This document shows, one piece after another, positions 7,847 to 16,613 of a DNA stretch of 64,000 nucleotides. Where the stretch lies: the IMG/VR virus record IMGVR_UViG_3300042898_003677, positions 62,001 through 126,000 of that record. One strand, written 5' to 3'. This stretch comes from a virus. How positions within the stretch are numbered: the stretch's first letter is position 1; every line of letters begins with the position of its first letter. The notes beneath the pieces were generated by a model that worked only from the letters and a program-made list of their open reading frames with translations, ran no database searches and was not told where the DNA came from. The position numbers were made by a program, and so were the translations under genes.

Positions 7847-8524
7847 ATGAGAATAGAAAATATTAATGAAGTCCCAATTTTAATCCATACAATGGATGCC
7901 TACTCTACATATTGGGACACTTGGTACCATTTATTTAAAAAATACACTACAAATCACGGACCAATTTACTTCTTAACTGAAGAAAAAGAACCTTCATTTG
8001 TTAATGAAGTTAACCACATTAAATCAGGTAAAGGTGAGTGGGGATATAGACTCAAAAAAGGTTTTGAACAAGTTCCTTCTGATATTCTATTTTATATGCA
8101 AGAAGACAATTGGGCGTATGCACCATTTGAATTTAAACAAGAATATTTGGACAAGTTTTATGAACTTGATATACACTCATTGAGATTTCATAAATGTGCT
8201 TGGGGTGAAATCAATTATGTTTCAGTTGAAGATAATCTATTTAGGTATACTCAAAATTCACGGTATTTAATGGGACATCAAATGGGTCTTTGGGATAAAA
8301 ATTTCTTTAAATCAAACGTGTTAGATACTGACAATCCTTGGAGTAGTGAGTTGGAAGGAACACCAAGATGGTATGATACTGACCATAGAATTTATCAATA
8401 CGACATCGCTTGGTATTGGTCTACTTGTAGAAGAGGTGAATTACAGAATATTGGTAGAGAGATATTAAGTAATAATGGTATCACAGAATTTGATGATACC
8501 CCCATTCCACGTCAATCAAACTAA
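7847..8524 (+). CDS. putative glycosyltransferase (GT-A-like)
   Basis: A 225-residue protein resembling small nucleotide-sugar transferases: an N-terminal strand with PILIHTMDAYSTYWDTWYHL, GPIYFLTEEKEPS, then LFYMQEDNWAY, where the E-D-N triplet sits at the position of the metal-binding DxD in GT-A enzymes. Aromatic content is high and no membrane segment is seen. It ends the plus-strand neck operon, and its last four bases overlap the convergent HsdS-like gene. The donor and acceptor are unknown; a role with the other glycosylation genes is inferred. Confidence 0.6.
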   Translation: MRIENINEVPILIHTMDAYSTYWDTWYHLFKKYTTNHGPIYFLTEEKEPSFVNEVNHIKSGKGEWGYRLKKGFEQVPSDILFYMQEDNWAYAPFEFKQEYLDKFYELDIHSLRFHKCAWGEINYVSVEDNLFRYTQNSRYLMGHQMGLWDKNFFKSNVLDTDNPWSSELEGTPRWYDTDHRIYQYDIAWYWSTCRRGELQNIGREILSNNGITEFDDTPIPRQSN

Positions 8525-8802
8525 TTTATAGAAATATTACCTAAATCACTAATCGTAATATTTTTTAATCTAGTTGTACCGTGAGATAACGACGCAATCT
8601 TACCTTGACTTACAAGGTATTGAAATACGTAGTAAAGATAATCAGGTATAACCAAATCAGGACGAGTTACCGTAACTCCAATATGTTCAGGAGAAAACTC
8701 ACGAGTAGGTGTTCCAACAGTTGTTTCATCTCCTTTACGAATTAACCAAAAATCGGCTTCGGGATTGTTAACACTAAAGTCAACGATGTGTTTCAGTTTC
8801 AT
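8521..8802 (-). CDS. HsdS-like (type I restriction specificity) half-domain protein
   Basis: A 93-residue protein. The segment ADFWLIRKGDETTVGTP, then HIGVTVTRPDLVIPDYLYYV, GKIASLSHGTTRLKN and ITISDLGNISI follows the pattern of the C-terminal part of a type I restriction HsdS target-recognition domain (poor or novel N-x-I-x-V, I-x-P-x-Y-L-Y-Y, a G-x-I-x-x-x-x-x-G-x-x-L-x-N-I turn, L-x-x-I-x-I). A full HsdS is about 400 residues with two such domains, so this is a free-standing piece. It follows the DNA polymerase stop by four bases on the same strand. It might be a decoy against host restriction or a repurposed DNA-binding module; neither is shown. Confidence 0.6.
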   Translation of the reverse strand: MKLKHIVDFSVNNPEADFWLIRKGDETTVGTPTREFSPEHIGVTVTRPDLVIPDYLYYVFQYLVSQGKIASLSHGTTRLKNITISDLGNISIN

Positions 8803-8806
8803 AATA

Positions 8807-11509
8807 TTAAATATGTTGTTCCCAACCTTCTTCGGCTAATTCATACATATAATCAGGTTCAAGACCTCGTTTCTTCCAATAAGAAACTTCACCGTCAGAC
8901 ATTGTCATAACTTCTTCAAGTTCATCTTGGTCTCCATTACCCAAAGGTAAACCATTGATAAGTTCACATTGAGCTGTGGTAAATAAACCTCTTTTTGATG
9001 GGTCAGCAACAATTAGACTCTTTCTTACTTCTTCTTTGAATACAACCATAAGCGGTTCAATACGTTTGTTGAACGTTGTAATTGCTCTCGCAACATTGTA
9101 TTCGCCAGTCATCTCAGGGTTGTTCTCAAGGTCTTCAGGGTTCAACATATAACAATTTAACGTCACAGTATCACCTTTCTTAACAACATCTCCGTGAGAA
9201 GCTCTTTGTCCGTTATTAACATACATAATCATATCCCCCAAGTTAACATTCAATCCGTGATGAATTGCAAGTTCCATATGTGCTTGTCTTGACATCAGAG
9301 ACCCCGCTTTTGTCTTCTGTGTGCAACGAAACTTGTAGTCCTGTAGTGTTTGTTTAACTTTAGCTTTTTGAGCGATTTTGGCCAAAGGAATTTGTTGGTC
9401 CCAAATCTTTTGTAGATACTCGTAATAATACTCCACAAATGATTTACCATCACCCTTTAATAAAAGTTTAATACCCTTATCCAAAAACTCTTCGATGTAA
9501 CCAGGTAGTTTCTTTGATTTGATTGTGTTACCAACCAATTTGATTTTACCTGAATCGGTAAGTAGAGCATAGTTCTTACGAGCAAGGTTTATACACGATG
9601 GCCAAACACCATCGGTATCCAGTGCCATTTCACCTCTCATAAAAATATCGTTGTATTCTGCAACGTCAGCATCAGGTCCCGTATACTCTTTACCCTCTTT
9701 TACTTTCCAATTTAATCCTCGACCAATGTATCTGTGACTATCAACATCTTCAGGTGACGAGAAGTTCACACCGTCCGTATCCATTACAAGTGGAATGTAA
9801 CCACGAGACATAAAGAATTTAATCATTTGACGAAGATATTGTCTACCCGTACAAGTAATCTGTTCTCCCATATACATATCCCCCCAAGCAAATACCTGTG
9901 GAGCTGAAAGCGCACCGAACATCGAGTTGATGAAGATTTTAATCGGTAACTGTTTGTTGTTGTATGATGCTGATTTTTTGGGGTCAGATTCATAATACTC
10001 CTCAGCAAGTTGTTTGTACAAGATACGAGTATCACGGAAGTATTTTAACATACCTTTCATCGCACCTGTTACGTCACATTGGGGGAACACATCGTGAACC
10101 AACTGAATTGATGGATAAAGTGACGAGAAGTCGAGCTTTAATACGCTTTTAGAATACCCTACTTTAAGTAGACGAGACAATCCACCTACGAAGTCTGTCT
10201 TGGATTGTTTTGCTGGTATTGCCAAATTATGTTTGTAAGACCACGCTAACATCAACATCTTCCATAGTGTTGCCGTACCCATTGTAGATACTCGCTCATA
10301 TGTTGTTGGAATCATTGATGCAAGTAGAAACGATGCTTGGTTGAATTCTTTATCAACTTTTAAGGTTTCTTCCAAGTCATCTTGGAGATATCGTTCAACC
10401 AATTCGGCACCATCAGTTAATAGATAAGTGTCAGGAAACTTTTTATCCAAATCAACATAGTCACCCTTTTTACGATACTCACCATTTTTGATGTTTAACC
10501 AATACTCTTTCTTTTCCTGATACATCTTACCAATAGAGTCGTGACCAATATAAACTCGGTCTGGTTCTTTTGCGTTTACATATTCTGCAATATACTTCAA
10601 ACCCGCAGATTTGATTGATGAGTTAATTGCTTGAGCTCTACGGACCGCGTGAATAATATCAATTACATTGTAACCCCAAATAGAAGTCTGCATAAAATCC
10701 TCAACTTCGTTTGCGAGTTTCAACAAGTTTTTCTTTTGTGATATGGAATGTTCGGGATGTAATGAGTGACATATTTTTTTGATGTCAATTCCCAACGCCT
10801 TACATCTTTCAAAAATCCAATACCAGTCAAAGTTTGCTGAGTTGTAACCACCGATAATACTTGGTTTGAGTTCATTAATTACTTTGAAGAACTCGATAAT
10901 ACCGCTCTTCTCTTGTGTCTCATCAATACATTCGATAATTCTATTATAACCTTTGTTTGTTCTAATACCAATCATAAAGATACGACCGTCTCTTGGTTCG
11001 AGTGAGGTCGTCTCTAAGTCGAATACCAATCGAGACACGTCATCATAGTCTTCATACCCCTTAAATAATCGTTTTTGTTTTGAAACGAAATATTGTTCTA
11101 CAGGTGGTAGAATCAAAATCTTATCTTTAAATTTTTCACCCCAAGGGTCTGCTCCACCATCACGGAAGAACTGAATCAAACTTCTATACCCCTTCAAAGA
11201 TTTAACCATATAGGTCAAACCTTTTTCCATTCGTTCATCACCGTGAGTATCTAATTTGTCAATAACAATCCCGTGTTTTGACATTGCTTCTTTTTGAGCT
11301 CCTTTGGAGTTTCCGTAGAAATTTAATCCACGTAAATCACCAACCCAACAAAATGGAATGAATGTATCTTTTCGGATTTCTTTACCCTTACCAGGAATTT
11401 CTTTGATTTTATAAATGGAGTCTGAGGCGTAATCAAATTCTACCGCCACGATAAATTCTTCAGGGTCGTTCCCTTCCAAGAATTCTTTGATTTCTTGTTG
11501 TTCAATCAT
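8807..11509 (-). CDS. gp43: family B DNA polymerase (gp43-like)
   Basis: The 900-residue replicative polymerase with proofreading; T4 gp43 is 898 residues. Exonuclease motifs: Exo I VFDLETTSLE (Asp164, Glu166), Exo II GGYNSANFDWYWIF, Exo III YLQDDLEET. Polymerase motifs: A KLDFSSLYPSIQ, B KIFINSMFGALSA, C LVMDTDGVNF. The protein appears full-length with all catalytic Asp residues. Its leader of about 100 bases contains a strong palindrome (11541-11555) and a late-type octamer, which recalls T4 gp43 translational autoregulation through an mRNA hairpin. It stands apart from other replication genes. Confidence 0.97.
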   Translation of the reverse strand: MIEQQEIKEFLEGNDPEEFIVAVEFDYASDSIYKIKEIPGKGKEIRKDTFIPFCWVGDLRGLNFYGNSKGAQKEAMSKHGIVIDKLDTHGDERMEKGLTYMVKSLKGYRSLIQFFRDGGADPWGEKFKDKILILPPVEQYFVSKQKRLFKGYEDYDDVSRLVFDLETTSLEPRDGRIFMIGIRTNKGYNRIIECIDETQEKSGIIEFFKVINELKPSIIGGYNSANFDWYWIFERCKALGIDIKKICHSLHPEHSISQKKNLLKLANEVEDFMQTSIWGYNVIDIIHAVRRAQAINSSIKSAGLKYIAEYVNAKEPDRVYIGHDSIGKMYQEKKEYWLNIKNGEYRKKGDYVDLDKKFPDTYLLTDGAELVERYLQDDLEETLKVDKEFNQASFLLASMIPTTYERVSTMGTATLWKMLMLAWSYKHNLAIPAKQSKTDFVGGLSRLLKVGYSKSVLKLDFSSLYPSIQLVHDVFPQCDVTGAMKGMLKYFRDTRILYKQLAEEYYESDPKKSASYNNKQLPIKIFINSMFGALSAPQVFAWGDMYMGEQITCTGRQYLRQMIKFFMSRGYIPLVMDTDGVNFSSPEDVDSHRYIGRGLNWKVKEGKEYTGPDADVAEYNDIFMRGEMALDTDGVWPSCINLARKNYALLTDSGKIKLVGNTIKSKKLPGYIEEFLDKGIKLLLKGDGKSFVEYYYEYLQKIWDQQIPLAKIAQKAKVKQTLQDYKFRCTQKTKAGSLMSRQAHMELAIHHGLNVNLGDMIMYVNNGQRASHGDVVKKGDTVTLNCYMLNPEDLENNPEMTGEYNVARAITTFNKRIEPLMVVFKEEVRKSLIVADPSKRGLFTTAQCELINGLPLGNGDQDELEEVMTMSDGEVSYWKKRGLEPDYMYELAEEGWEQHI

Positions 11510-11540
11510 AATTTAAGTTTTACCGAGTGACTTATTTTCT

Positions 11541-11555
11541 TCCACACCGTGTGGA
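11541..11555 (-). promoter_or_regulatory. palindrome/hairpin in DNA polymerase leader
   Basis: TCCACAC-C-GTGTGGA is a perfect 7-1-7 inverted repeat that is G/C-rich in an A/T-rich gap. In the minus-strand transcript it gives a six-pair stem with a CGG loop, about 32 bases upstream of the polymerase ATG. It is a candidate operator, analogous to the T4 gp43 RNA operator or a DNA-level repressor site. Confidence 0.5.
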
Positions 11556-11575
11556 GTTTGTCTTACTCATTCAAC

Positions 11576-11583
11576 TATAAATA
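11576..11583 (-). promoter_or_regulatory. late-type octamer TATTTATA
   Basis: Exact match on the minus strand, 66 bases before the polymerase start and upstream of the palindrome. Confidence 0.45.
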
Positions 11584-11608
11584 TAGATTGTAAAAGTGAA
11601 TCTGTCAA

Positions 11609-11986
11609 TTAGCAACAAGCAGTTTTTGCAATAAAGCTGTCTTCAACATTAATATACAACTCTTCTCTAATAGGAACAATTAAATCACCCTCAAAGTTCT
11701 TGATTAAGAATTGTCCTTTGTATCTACCAGGAGTATTTGTGTCCCTTGCAGTAAATTGATAGTAGATATAATATTCTGTTGGAGCTCCGTCAGCCAAAAT
11801 TAAACTAACAATAGAACAGGGCGCTGAAACAATCTTGGGAATACCCGTTGCCTCATTAATCATTGAGAAGTATATTGCTGAAACCTCTAAAAGGTCCATC
11901 AACTCCAAATAACCTGACCTACCGTCTTGAACGACCTGCATTTTTAATACAGGTAAAGTAGCATTTTTTCTGATAAAGAATTCCAT
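11609..11986 (-). CDS. putative virion protein, BppU-N-like beta domain
   Basis: A 125-residue protein beginning MEFFIRKNATLPVLKMQV. The layout is a short N-terminal strand naming an interaction terminus, a lengthwise beta sandwich with SAIYFSMINEATG, EYYIYYQFTARDTNTPGRYK and GQFLIKNFEGDLIVP, and a C-terminal strand EELYINV. This recalls the N-terminal domain of baseplate/fibre adaptor proteins (BppU-N type). It ends with two Cys (TACC). It is the last gene of the glycosyltransferase/fibre minus-strand block but has its own late-type octamer, which supports a structural role. Similarity is by pattern only. Confidence 0.55.
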   Translation of the reverse strand: MEFFIRKNATLPVLKMQVVQDGRSGYLELMDLLEVSAIYFSMINEATGIPKIVSAPCSIVSLILADGAPTEYYIYYQFTARDTNTPGRYKGQFLIKNFEGDLIVPIREELYINVEDSFIAKTACC

Positions 11987-11991
11987 ACAAA

Positions 11992-11999
11992 GATAAATA
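11992..11999 (-). promoter_or_regulatory. late-type octamer variant (TATTTATC)
   Basis: Five bases before the start at 11986, inside the gap after the glycosyltransferase operon. Confidence 0.4.
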
Positions 12000-12004
12000 C
12001 TTTG

Positions 12005-13684
12005 TTAAGACTCTTTTCTCAAGCTTCTGTCATAATGTTCAAATCTATCGTGCTCAGTTGGGGTTGCAAATAACAATGCCGACTTGATATTACCCTTTTT
12101 AGTTTCTTGGAAAATGTAACTCATCCAAGTTTGTTCAAAAGGACGGTCCCACTTTGTTGTTAAGAACATTTTCTCGTTTCCATATCTTGTAACAACTTGT
12201 GGCCAGTTACAATAATAAACTTCACCAATACCATAAGGTAATCCTTGATATGAATATACTGCGTCAAATTTAGTTCTTGGCGCATTAGGGTCTAATCCTT
12301 GAACAGGTAGGTTTGGTTTTTCAGGCCAAAACTTTTCTCTAACTGTTTGAGGAACATTATACCAAGACCATTGAACTCCATTGTCCCCAAAAAACTCAGA
12401 ATAATTTAGTTTCAAAAAGTCTAATGAGTTTTCTCGGGTAATCTTCATAGACTTATTGTATAGGTCCTGAATATTTCTAATGAACCCATTTCTACAAACA
12501 GTATCTTTACCATCATAGAAGAACATATCGTCTTCAAAGAACCAATAAAAATCAAAACCATTTTCTTGTGCGTGTTCAGCGATAAATTGTCTACCACCAC
12601 AGATACCTAAGTTATCTTTTTTAATGTGTTCAAACTCGTATAACTTACAAAGTTCCGAGTATTCCTCGGTAGTTGACAAGTCACTTGAATTATCTAAAAG
12701 ATATTTCTTTTTAGGTTTTGTTAAGAAATTTTCATCATATAACTCCATAGACTTAATCAATGTTTTAAATTGATTAGGACTATTGAATGTAATTACATAG
12801 AGTGAGGTGTTATCATAATCTAAATCACTATAAGACTGTTTACCTGAAATATTTTTAACTTTATAGGTATCATTTTTAACATCTTCACAAAACTTAGAGA
12901 TAAGTCCGTTACCATCAATTTCGTGGTAATCAAACATATCGTTGTGTCTGTATAACATAATACTGAATAAAGATTCTTCAGTGCCCATTAAACCTCTACC
13001 TAAAGTCTCACTTAAAACACTATAATAAAGACTATTAACGTCTGTTATCATACTTTTTAATCCACCAAACAAACCTCCTCTACAAACAAGTTTTACATCT
13101 TGTCCTGCGTAATCATTAATCGTTGGGTATTTGAATCCGTGAATTTCATTTTCAGCGTCATATGGGAACGCCACAAACCCAAATCTTGGAAATACCTTAT
13201 CGAATTTTTCTTGAATTTTATCGTGTGTAAAATATCCAGGATGAACCGTATTTGTAATACCTGCATCAATCCAAAACAAATGTGTGGAGTCAAATTTGTC
13301 AAATATTTTTGCATCGTGCAATACAAACATTTTTGACATAACAAGAGGGTTATACATATCAAGTTTTGCTTGAGTTGATTCTGGCAGCCATCCCGATTGA
13401 CTATACCATTCAGGGTTTGTTCTTATAGACTGAATGATTTCATAAAAATCATTTTTAAACCATTCTTGAGGTCTTACAATAAATTGGGTATTTTCATTAT
13501 TTCTATTTGGTTGTGAAAATACGAATTCTTCAAGTTCTTTATCACCAAAAATAATAAAGTTAGTGTCTTGTCTTAAAAGTTCCGAGAACTTTTGTAGATA
13601 ATGGTCAAACGACCTTGACCATCCTTCAGTCAAAGAGTCACGTTTAATATTCCAAAGTCCGGTTACAAATGTAATTTTACTCAT
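12005..13684 (-). CDS. two-domain glycosyltransferase (WlaTC/HtrL-like N-terminus, GT2-like C-terminus)
   Basis: A 559-residue protein. Residues 1-270 match the WlaTC/HtrL (YibB) family seen in bacterial surface-glycan loci: ITFVTGLWNIKRD, NFIIFGDKELEEFV, LFWIDAGITNTVHPG, GLFGGLKSMI. Residues about 290-559 form a second transferase-like unit opening with SLYVITFNSPNQFKTLIKSM, then FYWFFEDDMFFYDG, whose EDDM gives a candidate metal-binding acidic cluster. The upstream neighbour carries only the first domain type, so this gene is a fusion or an accretion in the same cluster. Its start overlaps the preceding gene by eight bases. Substrates are unknown. Confidence 0.75.
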   Translation of the reverse strand: MSKITFVTGLWNIKRDSLTEGWSRSFDHYLQKFSELLRQDTNFIIFGDKELEEFVFSQPNRNNENTQFIVRPQEWFKNDFYEIIQSIRTNPEWYSQSGWLPESTQAKLDMYNPLVMSKMFVLHDAKIFDKFDSTHLFWIDAGITNTVHPGYFTHDKIQEKFDKVFPRFGFVAFPYDAENEIHGFKYPTINDYAGQDVKLVCRGGLFGGLKSMITDVNSLYYSVLSETLGRGLMGTEESLFSIMLYRHNDMFDYHEIDGNGLISKFCEDVKNDTYKVKNISGKQSYSDLDYDNTSLYVITFNSPNQFKTLIKSMELYDENFLTKPKKKYLLDNSSDLSTTEEYSELCKLYEFEHIKKDNLGICGGRQFIAEHAQENGFDFYWFFEDDMFFYDGKDTVCRNGFIRNIQDLYNKSMKITRENSLDFLKLNYSEFFGDNGVQWSWYNVPQTVREKFWPEKPNLPVQGLDPNAPRTKFDAVYSYQGLPYGIGEVYYCNWPQVVTRYGNEKMFLTTKWDRPFEQTWMSYIFQETKKGNIKSALLFATPTEHDRFEHYDRSLRKES

Positions 13685-14558
13685 CGATTTTATTTAATTC
13701 TTCTAAAATTTTATAGAAACTTTTGTTTTCAACAAAGTAACTGTCAGGGGTTTCTCTTGGAGCGTTATCTCTACACCACCAAGTATCAAAATGTTTTCTA
13801 ACAAAATATTCTGAATGGTTGTAAAACATTAGTGTCATAAACAATTCTTCAGGAAAAGGTCTTTTATCCTCTTCAATAATCTTGTCAGCGTAATTCTCAA
13901 ACATAGGTACTAATGTCTCCCATAATTCTCGTTTACCACCGAACATACCACCAATAATATGAATTGTTCTATCATAATTGGTATACCATTTTGGGTCAAC
14001 TGTTTGAGACCAAAAATTTCTATCATTATCTTTACCAATCAAAAAGAATTTATCTCCTGAAAATTCTACAACATTTTTTAAAAAATCATTATTAAATAAC
14101 GATGACTCATAAAACTTTCTTGGACCGTTTTCTACCGTAAGGTATTTGTTCGGTATTAATCCGCTATGTGATAAACCAGCATCAATCCAATAATAATAAT
14201 CGTATGTTTTATCTTCGTTCCACCACCAACTAAACTTTTGATATTGTATTTCAAAACATCTATCACTTTTTTTAGCGTCTTCATAGTTTTTATACTTTTG
14301 AAGTAGTGTTTCATATCTTGTGGTTCTTAAGTTAGACAACTCAAATTTTAATTTATCTTCAGATATACCATTTTCAACATAAAAGAAATTTTTTAATCTA
14401 TCAATTTCTCTTGTTGAGGTATAACACACAAAATCAGCATCGGTCATTTTTAATAGTGAGAGAAGTGAATTTAAGTAATGACCAAATCTTGATGGTCTAC
14501 CGCCTAACTCAGTCCCATATAGGTCACCGTAAATACAGGTTATAAATTTAACTGACAT
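13677..14558 (-). CDS. WlaTC/HtrL-like glycosyltransferase
   Basis: A 293-residue paralogue of the N-terminal half of the downstream protein: VKFITCIYGDLYG at the start, DADFVCYTSTREI, YYYWIDAGLSHSGLIPNKY and HIIGGMFGGKRELWE. The W-I-D-A-G motif with the later GG-x-FGG is shared by both, arguing for a local duplication. It overlaps both neighbours by about ten bases, so the minus-strand glycosyltransferase genes are translationally coupled. The family is associated with lipo-oligosaccharide synthesis; here a phage-protein or host-surface acceptor is possible. Confidence 0.72.
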   Translation of the reverse strand: MSVKFITCIYGDLYGTELGGRPSRFGHYLNSLLSLLKMTDADFVCYTSTREIDRLKNFFYVENGISEDKLKFELSNLRTTRYETLLQKYKNYEDAKKSDRCFEIQYQKFSWWWNEDKTYDYYYWIDAGLSHSGLIPNKYLTVENGPRKFYESSLFNNDFLKNVVEFSGDKFFLIGKDNDRNFWSQTVDPKWYTNYDRTIHIIGGMFGGKRELWETLVPMFENYADKIIEEDKRPFPEELFMTLMFYNHSEYFVRKHFDTWWCRDNAPRETPDSYFVENKSFYKILEELNKIDE

Positions 14559-15285
14559 AATAATATTCTTTATGAATGTTTTCTTTTTTCATTGTTTTAT
14601 TGTTTACGTTATTCATAAACTCATTAGGTATTTTTACCTCACTATAAAGGTTCCAATTGTATGTTTGACCGTAAAAATTATTACACATTTGTTGTGAAAC
14701 GTCTGACCAGTCATTAGTAATTTGTGGTGCTATGGGTAGAATTGGGCAATAACTTTGTTTTTTTAAATATACTTTTTGATATATGTAATCATCCACTGCG
14801 TAAAATCTTCTACGTTCATCTTCTTCTATGGAAATAACATCATCATATGATGATTCGTGATACAATATCATATTTGTTGCAAAAATACCTCTGTGTTCAG
14901 GAGACGCTGGTGGTAGATTAGTAATATCATTTAATAGTGGGTGTTTTTCGCTCCTATTAACATATCTATTTAAAGTTGGTGCCAAGTTAAAAACTGCGTA
15001 TTCAAGACTTTGACACTCATCTTCGATTGCTTTTAATAAAGATTTTGCATACGGCATAACAACACAATCATCTTCAATAATAAGAACTTCTTTATATCCT
15101 CTTTCTTTCGCAATTTTTAAAATAGCCGTGTGGGAAAGTGTACAACCCACGTGGCTATTAGTATCAACCGCCTTGAATAACTCAAAATCCCATTCAAGAT
15201 ATTCCATTTCTTTTTTAATGGATTCTAATCTATCAGGTCTTCTTTCAAGATTTACTACAAATTTTGGTATTGTATTGAACTTCAT
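14548..15285 (-). CDS. family 25-like glycosyltransferase
   Basis: A 245-residue GT25-type enzyme (lipooligosaccharide and collagen galactosyltransferase family). Diagnostic segments are FVVNLERRPDRLESIKKEM (the N-L-x-R-R-x-x-R opening), VGCTLSHTAILKIA (G-C-x-x-S-H) and EVLIIEDDCVV (E-D-D metal site). The aberrant part is the C-terminus, which lacks a recognisable acceptor domain and ends with a charged tail. It is third in a four-gene glycosyltransferase operon. GT25 enzymes transfer galactose or glucose to glycans or hydroxylysine; the donor here cannot be read. Confidence 0.8.
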   Translation of the reverse strand: MKFNTIPKFVVNLERRPDRLESIKKEMEYLEWDFELFKAVDTNSHVGCTLSHTAILKIAKERGYKEVLIIEDDCVVMPYAKSLLKAIEDECQSLEYAVFNLAPTLNRYVNRSEKHPLLNDITNLPPASPEHRGIFATNMILYHESSYDDVISIEEDERRRFYAVDDYIYQKVYLKKQSYCPILPIAPQITNDWSDVSQQMCNNFYGQTYNWNLYSEVKIPNEFMNNVNNKTMKKENIHKEYYYVS

Positions 15286-15288
15286 TTT

Positions 15289-16536
15289 TTAAAGATTTCC
15301 TGTTAATCTATCACACCAACCCTTAGATTCTGAGTGAGGCCATACAACCCAATATTTAGGTTTTTCTGCTGTTTGGAATTCTCTCCATACTTTACAATAT
15401 CCATCAGGGTCTCTTAACATTGAAGTAATTTCATTTTTATCAGCGTCTTTTCTAAAGATTGTTTCATCATTTTCATTGTGGAACGCAACCACCCAAAAAT
15501 CATAATCTTTTTCAGGTACTGAAGAATAACCAATATCAATACAGTGTTTGAATACTTGTGCGAAATCGGCTTTCCAATCATCTTCAGACTCATAATTGTA
15601 TGGATTTGGCGGATATTTTTTATCAATTGTGTATTGCTGAACAGCTCTTTTTTCAAATAAAAGACCCGCATATTTTTCATAATCTCTTAAACTTCTAACG
15701 GTACCAAAGCCATAAGGACCATCGTGACCTTCTTGAGTTTCACCGTCCATACCAAACAACTTTCTATTTGTTAAGTGTGAGTGATTATTTTTATTAACCC
15801 ATTCTTTGTCATCATCCCATTGTTTTGTTCTTCCTTTACGAGTATACTCGTGCCAAATTAATGTTTTATGTGGGTGAAACAAATCATAACCCCAAGTATA
15901 TGCTCTTGCGGCGATTGAAATTTCTTCTCCGTGGAAGTAATATTCGGGATTGTGTTGTACCTCGTTTGAGAATTCACCTAATGTAAAACAATAGTGTGCA
16001 GAATAGAATCTTGCGGGGATTGGTTCTTTTAAATCTTGCCAACCAGGAATTGTTTCAGGTAAGAAAAATACCGCACCTTCAGGAATAAATCTATCAAAAA
16101 CCATTCTCCAAGGGTCTTGAACTCTACCTGCAGGGTCGTTTTCAGGGTCAAATGATGAAACATATCCTGTTAATAAAGGTTTTTTATGACCTTTCTTTTG
16201 AAGTTGTTTAATCATCTTAATCATCTCGTCATCCCAATTAGGTGCGAACCTCATATGTGAGTCAATTTGTAGGGTATATTCTTCACCCTCATAAAGTTGT
16301 TGTGTTAAGTTTCTAGCCCAACAAACGCCTTTAGATTCTTCGTGTGGAATATCTAAAACTCTGAATCTTTTATCCCCTTCAAATTCTTCTAAACTGTCAA
16401 ATTTATCATCGGGGTGAAATTGTCTTGCAATACCAAATCTAATATTTTTTGGTTTTTTAGCATTTTCCAACATATTCTTAATTGTTGGAACGAGTTGTGG
16501 GTCTCTATAGGACGCAATTTGAACAAAAATTTTCAT
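15289..16536 (-). CDS. GlcNAc-transferase family protein (PF11397 / GT60-like)
   Basis: A 415-residue enzyme with the hallmarks of the GlcNAc family that contains Skp1 and mucin-type polypeptide O-alpha-GlcNAc transferases: FVQIASYRDPQLVPTI at the start, GVCWARNLTQQLY, then YTLQIDSHMRFAPNWD, where D92-S-H94 is the DxD-equivalent, and GEEISIAARAYTWGYDLF toward the end. Known family members act on Ser/Thr or hydroxyproline in proteins. It is the first gene after the terminator of the Thr/Pro-rich fibre gene, which makes those repeats plausible acceptors. The family call is strong; the acceptor is inference. Confidence 0.82.
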   Translation of the reverse strand: MKIFVQIASYRDPQLVPTIKNMLENAKKPKNIRFGIARQFHPDDKFDSLEEFEGDKRFRVLDIPHEESKGVCWARNLTQQLYEGEEYTLQIDSHMRFAPNWDDEMIKMIKQLQKKGHKKPLLTGYVSSFDPENDPAGRVQDPWRMVFDRFIPEGAVFFLPETIPGWQDLKEPIPARFYSAHYCFTLGEFSNEVQHNPEYYFHGEEISIAARAYTWGYDLFHPHKTLIWHEYTRKGRTKQWDDDKEWVNKNNHSHLTNRKLFGMDGETQEGHDGPYGFGTVRSLRDYEKYAGLLFEKRAVQQYTIDKKYPPNPYNYESEDDWKADFAQVFKHCIDIGYSSVPEKDYDFWVVAFHNENDETIFRKDADKNEITSMLRDPDGYCKVWREFQTAEKPKYWVVWPHSESKGWCDRLTGNL

Positions 16537-16559
16537 TACACTTTTTTTTAAAAAATAAA

Positions 16560-16585
16560 AAACCCTCCAATAAAGTGGAGGGTTT
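16560..16585 (-). terminator. rho-independent terminator
   Basis: A 10-base-pair stem (AAACCCTCCA / TGGAGGGTTT) with a six-base loop. On the minus strand it is followed by a T-rich run, so it ends the fibre-gene transcript before the GT60-like gene. Confidence 0.85.
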
Positions 16586-16613
16586 ATATGAAAGTTGTTT
16601 TAAATAATTTGAA

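Noticed and set aside
11576-11583. TATAAATA read on the plus strand as a T4-type late promoter
   Set aside because: In that direction it would transcribe antisense to the fibre and glycosyltransferase genes; all well-placed copies fit the coding strand as TATTTATA.
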